64,000 bases of DNA from Bog-473 sp963730785 (lineage in GTDB: Bacteria; Actinomycetota; Acidimicrobiia; Acidimicrobiales; RAAP-2). How positions within the stretch are numbered: the stretch's first letter is position 1; the number at the start of each line of letters is the position of its first letter. Under the pieces are notes generated by a model. It did no database searches. It saw nothing but the letters and a program-made list of their open reading frames with translations, and had not been told where the DNA came from. The stretch lies in NCBI GenBank assembly GCA_963730785.1, contig CAVSTF010000016.1:230345-294344 (forward strand). The letters run 5' to 3'. A program made the translations under genes and the position numbers. Positions 1 to 8,750 of this stretch are shown here, in pieces.

Positions 1-215
1 AGACCGCTGGCCCCGGTGGTTCGGTCCACCGTGGCGTCGTGGCAGACCACCAACTCGCCGTCCGAGGTGGCGTGGACGTCCAGCTCGATGGCGGTGGCCC
101 CGGCCGCCAAGGCCCGGGTAATGGCGAATCGGGTCGACGAGGGCGACTCCCATGCTCCCCCCTGATGGGCATACGAGATGATCCGACGTTCCAGCCACAG
201 CGAGGAGGGAGGCAC
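1..215 (-). CDS. Glycerophosphodiester phosphodiesterase, N-terminal part (runs off the left edge)
   Basis: Only the amino-terminal 71 or so residues are in the window. The reverse strand reads YAHQGGAWESPSST and then ELDVHATSDGELVVCHD, followed by VDRTTG. These are the two diagnostic blocks of the GDPD TIM-barrel family: the catalytic His of the H[RQ]G block with its Glu, and the metal-binding ELDV...HD block. The family hydrolyses glycerophosphodiesters to an alcohol and glycerol-3-phosphate. I take GTG at 215 as the start because it leaves a nine-residue lead before the first beta strand; an upstream start cannot be excluded. The family assignment is firm; substrate and full length cannot be judged. 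It is divergent from the next gene, with about 40 bases between the starts. Confidence 0.85.
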   Translation of the reverse strand, partial: MPPSSLWLERRIISYAHQGGAWESPSSTRFAITRALAAGATAIELDVHATSDGELVVCHDATVDRTTGASG

Positions 216-257
216 ATTCGCGATCGTAACGGTCGTCGCAGGTACGCTCGGCTCCCC

Positions 258-851
258 GTGTTGGACCACCTCCTCGTCGATGTCATTACCGCCATCCGCG
301 CCGCTTTCGATCGTGCGCTGCTGCAGCGCCAGGCCGTAGAGGAACGATTTCAGGTCGACGTGTTCCTGGGCGACGTGTCCTGGGAGACCTCCTACAGCCT
401 CCCCGGCGAGGAGCAGCCGCCCCGGGTCAGGGCTGACGTGTCGGTCGACTGGCCCACCTGGAGCCAGACGTCGTATCGGAGCTGGTCCATCGGGGAGTCG
501 CCGGACGAACTGCCTGAAGTGATCATTGAGGTGGCCCTGCGGATTCAGCGCCTGTCCGAGGCGCCGGACCCACATGTGGTCATCCGTGCCCTGCCCGAGA
601 ACGCGATGCTCGGACCCGAGCCCCTGGTCCGCACCGCGACGACATTTGAACAGGTGCATTCCGGGCCTCAAATCCGCTGGGCCGTCGAGGCCACCTACGA
701 AGGCTCACTCCGCTTCACCGAGGCGCAGATGGAGAAGCCGAGCGAGATCGAGCCGGTGATCGGTCAACTGACCAGGTGGATCTCCTCCACCCTGATCGCC
801 TTGGCCGACCTGCCATTCACCTTCCTGCCCCCCGACGAGGACGACCAGTAA
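258..851 (+). CDS. Hypothetical protein, about 197 aa
   Basis: I do not recognise this protein. The open frame extends upstream to base 39, but that part overlaps the convincing phosphodiesterase on the other strand. The real start is therefore probably GTG 258 or TTG 261, giving a protein beginning VLDHLLVDVITAIRAAFDRA. It has no signal peptide or membrane segment. The middle is rich in acidic and tryptophan residues (VDWPTWSQTSYRSWSIG), the C-terminus has an amphipathic/hydrophobic stretch (LTRWISSTLIALADLPFTF), and it ends in an acidic tail. The codon bias (G/C at third positions) supports real coding. No function is proposed. Confidence 0.55.
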   Translation: MLDHLLVDVITAIRAAFDRALLQRQAVEERFQVDVFLGDVSWETSYSLPGEEQPPRVRADVSVDWPTWSQTSYRSWSIGESPDELPEVIIEVALRIQRLSEAPDPHVVIRALPENAMLGPEPLVRTATTFEQVHSGPQIRWAVEATYEGSLRFTEAQMEKPSEIEPVIGQLTRWISSTLIALADLPFTFLPPDEDDQ

Positions 852-914
852 CAATCTGGCGGTTCAGCCGACTGGTATCGGACCCCTCGCAGCCACTAGG
901 GATTGAGGCTCGGA

Positions 915-1702
915 ATGCGCCGTCCCTTCCCCGCTCCCTTCCGCCTCCCTACGGTCCAGCCTGAAGACCGGCACACTCGCCCTGTGCCTGGCCGCCGGAC
1001 TGGTGTTGGCCGCCTGCGGTGGCAGTTCCGCCCCGCCAGCTCCCTCGGCCAACGAAGGTCTGGTCCTGAACGTCGCCCACCCCGAGTCACATCGAGCTGG
1101 AGAATCAGTACGGCCAGGCCGTGACCTTGGCCGGGCTCAAGGGCAAGGTGGTGGTCCTGTCCCCGTTCCTCTCCCTCTGCCAGGACGAGTGCCCGTTGGT
1201 GACCGCGGCCTTCATCGGCCTGCAGCGAGACATCAAAGCCGCCGGGCTCGGCTCCAAGGTGGTCTTCGTGGAGGCCACCGTGGACCCCGGACGAGACACC
1301 GTGGCCCGCTTAGCCGCCTATCAAAAGGAATTCGGCGCCGACTGGGATCTCTGGACCGGCACGCCGGCCAACCTGGCCGCCTTCTGGAAGGCCTTCGGAG
1401 TGAGCTACCAAGTGGTGCCCGAGGAGAGTCCACCCCACGACGACTGGCTGACCGGCAAACCGCTCACCTATGACGTCGACCACACCGACGGGTATCTCCT
1501 GATCAACGCCAAGGGCAACGAACGCTTCATCGATACCAATGCGCCGAACCTCCACGGCAAGCTCAACCAGAAACTGACCTCGCTCCTCAACGCCGGCGGC
1601 GTGAAAGGTCTGCACAATCCCAACGCACTCGACTGGACGGTCAATCAGGCCTTGGCTGCCATCAGTTGGGTGATTGGCACCAACATCCCGGCCGCTAGCT
1701 AG
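915..1702 (+). CDS. SCO1/SenC-family copper chaperone lipoprotein (frameshifted)
   Basis: The C-terminal 190 residues form a thioredoxin-fold SCO domain. It has the copper-binding CxxxC motif (LCQDECP) and the distal histidine in DVDHTDGYLLIN, the Cys/Cys/His ligand set of SCO1 proteins that deliver copper to cytochrome c oxidase. The N-terminus is a lipoprotein signal, LKTGTLALCLAAGLVLAACGG, with lipobox LAAC. The signal and the catalytic domain lie in different frames: reading passes from the frame of base 1003 to the frame of base 1121 near base 1085. A second shift near 955 is likely if the ATG at 915 is the true start. The merged length of about 260 aa is slightly long but normal. The downstream lipoprotein gene starts 2 bases after the stop, so the two probably form an operon serving the outer face of the membrane. 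Confidence 0.8.
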
Positions 1703-1704
1703 TC

Positions 1705-2211
1705 GTGCCGCCAACGTTCCGGCACTCGAGCCTGGTTGTCGCCGCTGCGCTGGCCGCTTCGGCCTTCGCCCTGTCCGCCTGCAACAGCGGACCGGTCACC
1801 CAGCTCACTTCGCCGCCCACCACGGACACGACGTTGACGCTGACCATTCAGCACACTCCCGATGGCGAAATTCTGGCCACGGGCGGCGGGGCGACGCTCT
1901 ATGACTTCGTGCCGGATACCCCGACCCACAGCGCCTGCCTCAACGATGGCTGCGTCTTTCAGTGGCCCCCGCTGATCAAGGACGGCCCCATCAGTCTCGG
2001 CCCAGGAGTCGACCCATCACTGGTGGGCACGCTCAAGCGACCGGATGGTTCCACCCAGATCAGCTACGGCAACCATCCCCTGTACACCTACAACCTCGAC
2101 GTGAGTCCAGGCATGGTGACTGGTCAGGCCATCGACCAGGACGGCGGCCCCTGGTATGTGCTGACGCCCAAGGGCAAGCAGATCGTCACCCCGTTCACCA
2201 TCAATAAGTAG
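1705..2211 (+). CDS. Small lipoprotein with COG4315-type repeats
   Basis: A protein of 168 aa starting at GTG 1705. The signal peptide ends in the lipobox LSAC at about residue 26, so it should be lipidated and attached outside the membrane. The mature part has two copies of the short beta motif of the secreted repeat family of unknown function (COG4315, PF03640). One is around GEILATGGGATLYDFVPD and CVFQWPPL; the second is around YGNHPLYTYNLD and GQAIDQDGGPWYVLTPKG. The family is common in actinobacteria, often near respiratory or copper genes, but its role is unknown. The 2-base gap after the SCO1-like gene argues for translation from one message. Confidence 0.8.
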   Translation: MPPTFRHSSLVVAAALAASAFALSACNSGPVTQLTSPPTTDTTLTLTIQHTPDGEILATGGGATLYDFVPDTPTHSACLNDGCVFQWPPLIKDGPISLGPGVDPSLVGTLKRPDGSTQISYGNHPLYTYNLDVSPGMVTGQAIDQDGGPWYVLTPKGKQIVTPFTINK

Positions 2212-2221
2212 TCGAAGGCGT

Positions 2222-3802
2222 TCAGCCGGTGCAGGCCTGGGGAGAGGTCTCGATGACCGGCTGTGCACTCAGATACAGAGTGGCCACGCTGGATTCCGCC
2301 GATCCGGACGAGTTGCTGAAGAACGCTCGGTATTCGGTCGTCTGGTAGACGCCAGGAACTGCCGTGACGGAGAGTGTGTCCGTGGTGGCATCGGCGATGT
2401 TGAACCAGGTGTTCCCTCCATCGGTCGAGCTCTGCCATTGAATGGTTGGCGTCGGCGTGCCGGTGGCGCTCGAGGTGAACGTGGTCGTTCCACCGTTTGG
2501 CAGGTACTGGTTCGACGGCTCAGTCACCACACCGGGCGCGTTGCCGACGGTCAATATTGCCGGCAGCGTGGTCGTGGATCCATTGGGATTGCTGAACACC
2601 GCTTGGTAGAAACCACCGCTCTCGTCGGTCACCACCGGGAAGGTAAGGGTGGTGTTGTTTGCGTTCGCGATGTTGGTGAAGCTCGCACCTTCATTGACCG
2701 AGACCTGCCATTGCACCGTTGCCGCCGGGGTGCTCGAGGCAAGCGCAGTGAACGATGCGGTACCGCCGACCGGGACGTCTTCACTGACCGGTTGCTGAGA
2801 GATGACGGGCGGCTTGCCGGTGCAGGTGATGACTGGTGGCGGTGTGGTCGTGGTGGTTGTCGGCGGCGGAACTGCTCCTCCCGTGTAGGGCAGGTAGGTG
2901 GCGGCCGCGATGACCGGTGACTTCGTCAACGTGGCACCGCCGTTGATCCGCTCGGCGTAGGGCGTGGCATCGCCGAAGGAGGCGACGTTCAGTTCCCCGT
3001 TGGGCGCGAAGTTGGTGGCCAACCAGTAGCCAGCGTTATCGGGAGTCGGGGTCAAAGCGCCCCAGCCGTAAACGCCCAGGTTGGTGCCAGCGCCATAGAA
3101 CTGCGCATCACCGAAGCCGAAGACGCCACCGTCGCCGGCGACCAGGCGGTAACCCAGTCCGTCAGCCGTACCTTGAATGAAGCGAACGGATGCCGCCAGC
3201 TGAGTCCCAGACATGGAACCGAAGTACCTGGCGTTGAAGGCGAATACGCCGCCATCGGAGGCAGTCAACCAGTAGCCGCCGGTGGCCGCATCAACCGAAA
3301 TGCCGACGATCGGGGCATTCAGCTGCGTGCCGCCCATCGACCCGTAGAAGTGGGCGTCACCGAAAGAAAAGACGCCGCCATCGGAGGCCACCAGCCAGTA
3401 GCCGCCCCCGTCCGGCGTCGGGGCAATCCCGACGATTGGTGCGTTCAGACGGGTGTTGCCCAGTGACCCGTAGTAGTTGGCGTTGCCGAAAGTGAACACG
3501 CCACCATCGGCACCGACCAGCCAGTAACCACCGCCGTAGGGGGTGGTGGCGATGCCGGCGATGGGGGCTTTGAGATGCTTGCCGGCCAGCGAGCCGTAGT
3601 AGGGAGCCAGGCCGCAAGCCGCAGTGGCCGGGGACTCAACGTTGACCGAACCATCCTGGTGAGCGATGAGCAATTGAGCTGCACTCGGGCAACCAGAAGC
3701 CGCTCCAGCGCCCGATGGAGAACCGACGAGTTGCGCATCGATGAGCAGTCCACCGGCGACACACGCCACGGCCGCAGCACCTCTGAAAATACGGGCAAGC
3801 AT
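2222..3802 (-). CDS. Secreted beta-propeller-like repeat protein with two Ig-like domains
   Basis: I chose the ATG at 3802 (526 aa) because GAGGAAGGTGG lies just upstream and a signal peptide follows at once (MLARIFRGAAAVACVAGG). The open frame itself reaches 3904. After the signal come about five repeats of 45-48 residues with the core GGYWLVASDGGVFSFGDA, FYGS and LNAPIVGIA, a propeller-like repeat frequent in extracellular actinobacterial proteins. A proline/threonine linker (PPPTTTTTTPPP, about residue 320) leads to two Ig-like domains with tryptophan cores IQWQSS and VQWQVS, and the protein ends ETSPQACTG. No enzymatic domain, LPxTG motif or membrane anchor is visible, so it is probably released or loosely bound. 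Role in adhesion or carbohydrate binding is only a guess. Confidence 0.75.
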   Translation of the reverse strand: MLARIFRGAAAVACVAGGLLIDAQLVGSPSGAGAASGCPSAAQLLIAHQDGSVNVESPATAACGLAPYYGSLAGKHLKAPIAGIATTPYGGGYWLVGADGGVFTFGNANYYGSLGNTRLNAPIVGIAPTPDGGGYWLVASDGGVFSFGDAHFYGSMGGTQLNAPIVGISVDAATGGYWLTASDGGVFAFNARYFGSMSGTQLAASVRFIQGTADGLGYRLVAGDGGVFGFGDAQFYGAGTNLGVYGWGALTPTPDNAGYWLATNFAPNGELNVASFGDATPYAERINGGATLTKSPVIAAATYLPYTGGAVPPPTTTTTTPPPVITCTGKPPVISQQPVSEDVPVGGTASFTALASSTPAATVQWQVSVNEGASFTNIANANNTTLTFPVVTDESGGFYQAVFSNPNGSTTTLPAILTVGNAPGVVTEPSNQYLPNGGTTTFTSSATGTPTPTIQWQSSTDGGNTWFNIADATTDTLSVTAVPGVYQTTEYRAFFSNSSGSAESSVATLYLSAQPVIETSPQACTG

Positions 3803-3934
3803 CAAGGACCCACCTTCCTCGATTCGGTCGGGCTGTTCCGCCGATCGCTGAAAAACATATCCCAAATGCCGGCGTAGACCCTGCTGCACAGCAGTTGCAG
3901 GCATGAATCGGGCGTTGCCACGATCCCGGCCGTT

Positions 3935-5020
3935 TCAGTTATTGAAGCGGAACTCCACCACGTCGCCGTCTTGCATCACGTAGTCCTTACCCTCCATGCG
4001 GGCCCGACCGGCCGCTCGAGCGGCGACCACGGTCTTGACCTCCATCAGGTCCTCGAAACCGACGATCTCAGCCTTAATGAAGCCCTTTTCGAAATCGGTG
4101 TGAATGACGCCAGCCGCCTTGGGCGCCGTATCGCCAATGTGGATTGTCCAGGCCCGAGCTTCCTTCGGACCGGCCGTGAGAAACGTCTGCAATCCGAGGG
4201 TGGTGAAGCCCACCTTCACCAGTTTTTCCAGACCTGATTCGGTCTGCCCGTAGCTCTCCAGCAGCTCCTTGGCATCGTCCGGCGGCAACGTTGCCACCTC
4301 CGCCTCGATCTGGGCGCACAGGACCACGGACTGCGCCGGCGCGGCGATGGCGGTCAGTCGCTCGGCCAGTTCGGTATCGCTCATAGCCGCTTCGTCCACG
4401 TTGAAGACGTAAATGAAGGGCTTGGCGGTCAGAAGGTGCAGCTCATAGAGCAGTTCAGTGTCCACTTCCCCCTTGGCGGCCGCTTCGAAAATGGTCCGGC
4501 CTTCATTGAGGATCCTTTCGGCCACGGCCATGGCATCGGCGCTGGCCTTGAGCTCGGGACGGCCCTTGGCTTCCCGGACCAGTTTGGGGAGGCGGTTTTC
4601 CACGGTCTGGAGGTCGGCCAGAATCAGCTCGGTATTCACTGTGCCGATGTCGCTCTCGGGATCGACACGCCCGTCCACATGGATGACATCGTCATCGTGG
4701 AAGACCCGGACAACCTGGCAGATGGCGTCGCTCTCCCGGATGGCGGCCAGGAACTTGTTCCCCAACCCTTCGCCTTGCGAGGCACCCTTCACGATGCCGG
4801 CGATGTCGACGAAGGTCACATTGGCCGGCACAATGGGTGCGTTGTCATACAAAGCCGCCAACTTGGCCAATCGATCATCGGGCACCGCGACGACGCCGAC
4901 GTTCGGATCGATGGTGGCGAATGGGTAGTTGGCGGCCAGGACCTCGTTGTTCGTCAGTGCATTGAACAGGGTCGACTTGCCCACGTTCGGGAGGCCGACG
5001 ATGCCGATGGAGAGCGACAT
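3935..5020 (-). CDS. ychF: Redox-regulated ribosome-associated GTPase/ATPase YchF (OLA1 family)
   Basis: A protein of 361 aa, the normal length of YchF. The P-loop GLPNVGKST is at residues 8-16, switch II is DIAG in TFVDIAGIVKGA, and the G4 position is NVDE instead of NKxD, which is the known reason this family prefers ATP to GTP. The C-terminal TGS domain ends in the conserved motif VMQDGDVVEFRFNN. YchF binds the ribosome and is linked to translation and oxidative-stress control; this role is family knowledge. The start ATG 5020 is 6 bases from the stop of the upstream kinase gene, so the two are probably co-transcribed. The gene is intact, unlike its neighbours. Confidence 0.95.
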   Translation of the reverse strand: MSLSIGIVGLPNVGKSTLFNALTNNEVLAANYPFATIDPNVGVVAVPDDRLAKLAALYDNAPIVPANVTFVDIAGIVKGASQGEGLGNKFLAAIRESDAICQVVRVFHDDDVIHVDGRVDPESDIGTVNTELILADLQTVENRLPKLVREAKGRPELKASADAMAVAERILNEGRTIFEAAAKGEVDTELLYELHLLTAKPFIYVFNVDEAAMSDTELAERLTAIAAPAQSVVLCAQIEAEVATLPPDDAKELLESYGQTESGLEKLVKVGFTTLGLQTFLTAGPKEARAWTIHIGDTAPKAAGVIHTDFEKGFIKAEIVGFEDLMEVKTVVAARAAGRARMEGKDYVMQDGDVVEFRFNN

Positions 5021-5026
5021 GTGACT

Positions 5027-6087
5027 TCAGTCGCCTGACGGCAGCAGCCCGGCCGCGGTCGCCAACTCGCGCAGGTCGGCTTCGGGGCGGGCGCCCACAT
5101 GGGAAATCACTTCGGCGGCACAGAGGCCGGCCAGCCCGGTGCTCTCCACCGGATCCATGCCGTGGGTGAGGCCGTAAAGGAAACCGGCCGCGAAGAGATC
5201 ACCGGCTCCGGTGGTGTCGACCACCTTGGCGACTGGTGCGGCGGCGACTTCCTCGGGTCCGTGCGCGGTCAGCACGACCGCACCCTGGGCACCCCGGGTC
5301 ATGACCACCAGCAGACCAGTTTCTTCGGCCGCCTCAATGGCGTCCTGGTAACTAGCGGCGCCAAACAGCATGGTGATCTCTTCCTCGTTGCCGAGGAGAA
5401 TGTCGATGTCGTCAATCAACAGGTCGAGGAACTCGCGTTGGTGACGGCCGACGCAGAACGGGTCGGAAAGTGAAAGGGCCACGGAGCCGTTCGCCCCATG
5501 AGAGACCTCGGCGGCGTGCCGCATCGCCTCTTTGGCCGCCGGGACATCCCACAGGTACCCCTCAAGCAGCACGATTGACGGCGCGCTCAATGAGGGCAGT
5601 CGACACACCAGCCGGGGTGAGCGTCGACGCGGCACCGAGATAGGTGCCCATCGTGCGATCGGCGTCATCAGTGACCAGCACCACGCATCGACCGGTTCCC
5701 AGCGTCTCGCCATCGGCCGACTGAGGATCAGCGCAGGCTCGAATTCCACGCCGGCGGCACGCAGATGCTCCGTGTAGGCGCGACCCTCCGCATCGTCGGC
5801 CACGGCGCCGATGTAGCCGACCGATCCTCCCAACACCGCAACACCCACTGCGGTGTTGGCCGCCGAACCGCCCGAGACACCAAGCGTGGGCCGGTCATGG
5901 TGGCCTGAACCGCCGTTGCCTTGGCCAGGTCGATCAGCGTCATTGAGCCCTTTTCGAGCTCCAGTCGTTCCAGGTCGTCCACCGTGACGGTGTCGATCAC
6001 GTCAAGAAGTGGATTGCCGATAGCGACCAGGTCGAGATCGTCCCCGGAGGACCTTCTTCGCGGTCGTTTGCGCTGAATCGTTGGCAT
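5027..6087 (-). CDS. PfkB-family sugar/nucleoside kinase, probably adenosine kinase (frameshifted)
   Basis: Reading from ATG 6087, the product begins with a basic stretch and then LVAIGNPLLDVIDTV, the N-terminal glycine-rich strand of ribokinase-like enzymes. A shift near 5890 leads to TLGVSGGSAANTAVGVAVLG (the PfkB signature 1 area). A shift near 5710 leads to GETLGTGRCVVLVTDDADRT, and a third near 5585 leads back to a long C-terminal part. That part contains VVDTTGAGDLFAAGFLYGL, signature 2 with the catalytic Asp of TGAGD. The reconstructed length, about 350 aa, matches bacterial adenosine kinases, which phosphorylate adenosine to AMP with ATP. Other PfkB substrates remain possible. Three shifts in one gene with preserved coding suggest sequencing errors, not decay. 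Confidence 0.75.
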
Positions 6088-6135
6088 GCACGGTGCGAGA
6101 ACCTACTCGGAGAGCGGCGGGTAGCCTTCCGATCG

Positions 6136-8746
6136 ATGCCGTCCTCCCCTTCGCCTCACCGCCTGGCTCCGATCTGACGCCGTTCCGCCTCCCACGACCG
6201 TCGAACCGGTGACGTTACCGGATTGAGCTCGAGCCCGACTTGGGGGCGGCCACCTTCTCCGGCACGGTCGAGATCGACGTCGTGGTCCATCGAGGAGACT
6301 CGAGCAGATCGTCCTGAACGCGGCCGACCTGGCCATCAGTGACGTCGCCGTCCGCCCGGAAGGCGGGACCGCATCTGCTGCTCCGTGACCTTCGACGACG
6401 AGCTCGAGCAGGTTTCGTTCGCAGCCAACGGGACGCTCCCCCTCGGCCCCGCCATCGTGAGCTGCCGATTCACCGGCACGCTCAACGATCAGCTCCGCGG
6501 CTTCTACCGCTCGACCTTCACCGATGAAGCCGGACAGACGCACACCATTGCCACCACGCAGCTGGAGTCGGTCGACGCCCGCCGCGCCTTCCCGTGCTGG
6601 GACGAGCCCGATCGCAAGGCGATCTTCGAAATCACCCTGATCGTCGATCGGGATCTCGAGTCGTACTCGAACTCGCCCATCGTCAGCGTGCAGCGCCAGG
6701 GCGACAAGAACCGGGTGACGTTCTCCCCCACCATGAAGATGTCCACCTACCTGGTGGCGTTCATCGTTGGCAACTTCGAGACCACCGAGACGGTCGACGT
6801 CGACGGCATTCCGCTTCGGATTGTGTTCCCGCCCGGCAAGCGCGGGTCTGGCCGACTTCGCCTTGGCCATCGGTGCCTTCGCGATTGCGCTTCTTCTCCG
6901 AGTACTTCGACATCCCCTACCCGGGCGACAAGGTCGACCTGATCGCCATCCCCGACTTCGCCGCCGGGGCGATGGAGAATCTGGGCTGCATTACCTTCCG
7001 CGACACCGCCCTGTTGGTCGATCCGATCGAAATCCTCCCGGGCCGAAATGGAGCGTGTGGCCGATGTGGTGGCCCACGAGCTGGCCCACATGTGGTTCGG
7101 CGACCTGGTCACCATGGGTTGGTGGGAAGGCATTTGGCTCAACGAGGCATTCGCCACCTTCATGGAGATGCTGTGCGTCGACGCCTTCCGCCCGTCGTGG
7201 GACCGCTGGATCGGGTTTGCCGCCTCACGGGAAGCCGCCCTGACGATCGATGGCGTGCACTCCACCCGCCCGATCGAATACCCGGTTAGGTCCGCCCAAG
7301 GAAGCCGAAGGGATGTTCGACCTTCTCACCTACGAGAAGGGGGCGAGCGTGCTTCGCATGCTCGAGCAGCACATCGGTCCCGAAGTCTTCCGGGATGGCG
7401 TGCGTCGCTACCTGAAGCGACATGCCTACGCCAACACGGTGACCAACGATCTCTGGGATGCACTCGAGGAGGCCAGTGGCGATCCGGTACGCGACGTGAT
7501 GGACACCTTCATTCTCCAGGGTGGCCACCCGCTGGTCACCCTGACCGGCGACACCATCGATCAGCAGCCCTTCGCCTACGGCCCCGTTCCGGATGGGACG
7601 ACATCGTCCATCGGATCCAGCTGGAATGTGCCCGTGGCCGTGCGGTCGCTCGCCGAAAGCGACAAGCCGACGAGCAAGTACGTGCTGGGAACGACCCCGC
7701 AGAAGGTGGCTGACACGACGCCAGGCCCGGCCGTCATCAATGCCGGTGGTTGGGGTGTGTTCCGAGTTGGTTACGCGTCGGCGCAGCGTTTGGCCCTGGC
7801 TGAGCGATTGCCCGAACTGACGCCACTGGAGCGAGCCAACCTGCTGGCCGACACCTGGGCCACCACCCTGGCCGGGCACTCGAGCTTGACTGAGTTCCTC
7901 GTCCTGGCGGCCAAGCTCGGCCTCGAAGACGATCCAGCCCCTTGGCAACCAGTCTTCAGCGCCCTGATGTTGATCAACCGCATCGTGGCCGAATCCGAGC
8001 GCGACGACTTCCAAGCTGCCGTGACCGCCCTGTTCGGACCGAAATACGCACAGCTGGGATTTGAGACGCAGACCGGCGAGGGTGAGCGCACTCCGACCCT
8101 GCGCTCTTTGGCCATCAATGCCATGGGTACCGTCGGAGCCGACCCCGAAGTCCGCGCCGAAGCGGCACGGCGTTTTGATGCCTCCCCAATTGCCGGCGGC
8201 GATGTGCCCATTCCGGCCGATGTGGAAGCGGCCACCTTGGTCGTGGTGACCAACCAGGTGCGACCCGGGGACTACGAGTCTCTCCTGCAGCGCTACCGCA
8301 ATGCCGCCACGCCTCAAGAAGAGATACGGACGCTCAGTGCGCTGACCACCTTCCCGGACCCAGACCTGGCGCTGAATACCTTCGATCTGGGCATGACCGA
8401 AGTGAGGACCCAGAATGGCTTCCTGGTCTTCGGGGGCTTGCTGGCCAATCCGGTGGCGGGACAAGCCATTTGGCAGCGCATCACCGAATCGTGGGACCAG
8501 ATGCTGGCTCGGTTACCCAAGAACTCGCACACCAGAGTCATTGAATCAATACCCGGCCTCTGTGGTGACGCCGGATTCGCAGCACGGGTCGTGGGATTCC
8601 TGGACGAACATCCAATGGCATCGGGTCCCCGCCGGGTCGCCCAATCCATCGAAAAGTTGTCCATCAATCTCGCCTTTGCCGATCGCGAGCGTGACGGGCT
8701 GACGGATGCCTTCCAGGCCGCCGTCGACGCTGCTCAGACCAGCTGA
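6136..8746 (+). CDS. pepN: Aminopeptidase N, M1 family zinc metallopeptidase (multiply frameshifted)
   Basis: The pieces read in order as a complete M1 aminopeptidase of about 870 aa. The N-terminal beta domain has RIELEPDLGAATFSGTVEID; then come the substrate-binding GAMEN motif (AAGAMENLGCITF) near 6970, the zinc motif HELAH with the third ligand 18 residues on in NEAFA (7075-7155), and an ERAP1-C-like helical domain to 8746. The family removes N-terminal residues from peptides in the cytoplasm. At least nine shifts are needed. In the core the frames move 1-2-0-1-2 at about 6845, 6890, 7045 and 7290; several more lie between 6170 and 6380. The last 498 residues are uninterrupted. All family motifs survive, so the real gene is probably intact. 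Confidence 0.85.
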
Positions 8747-8750
8747 GTTC

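Noticed and set aside
6103..6870. 255-aa reverse frame over the pepN start
   Set aside because: It overlaps the N-terminal domain of aminopeptidase N on the forward strand, whose motifs are clear.
6136..7300. Programmed ribosomal frameshifting in pepN
   Set aside because: At least nine shifts in both directions, no slippery-site pattern repeated at each, and similar shifts in some twenty unrelated genes. Sequencing error explains them better.
7286..8464. 392-aa open frame on the reverse strand inside pepN
   Set aside because: It is the antisense shadow of the uninterrupted C-terminal pepN part; the composition (His, Gly, Arg-rich) is that of a GC-rich shadow frame.
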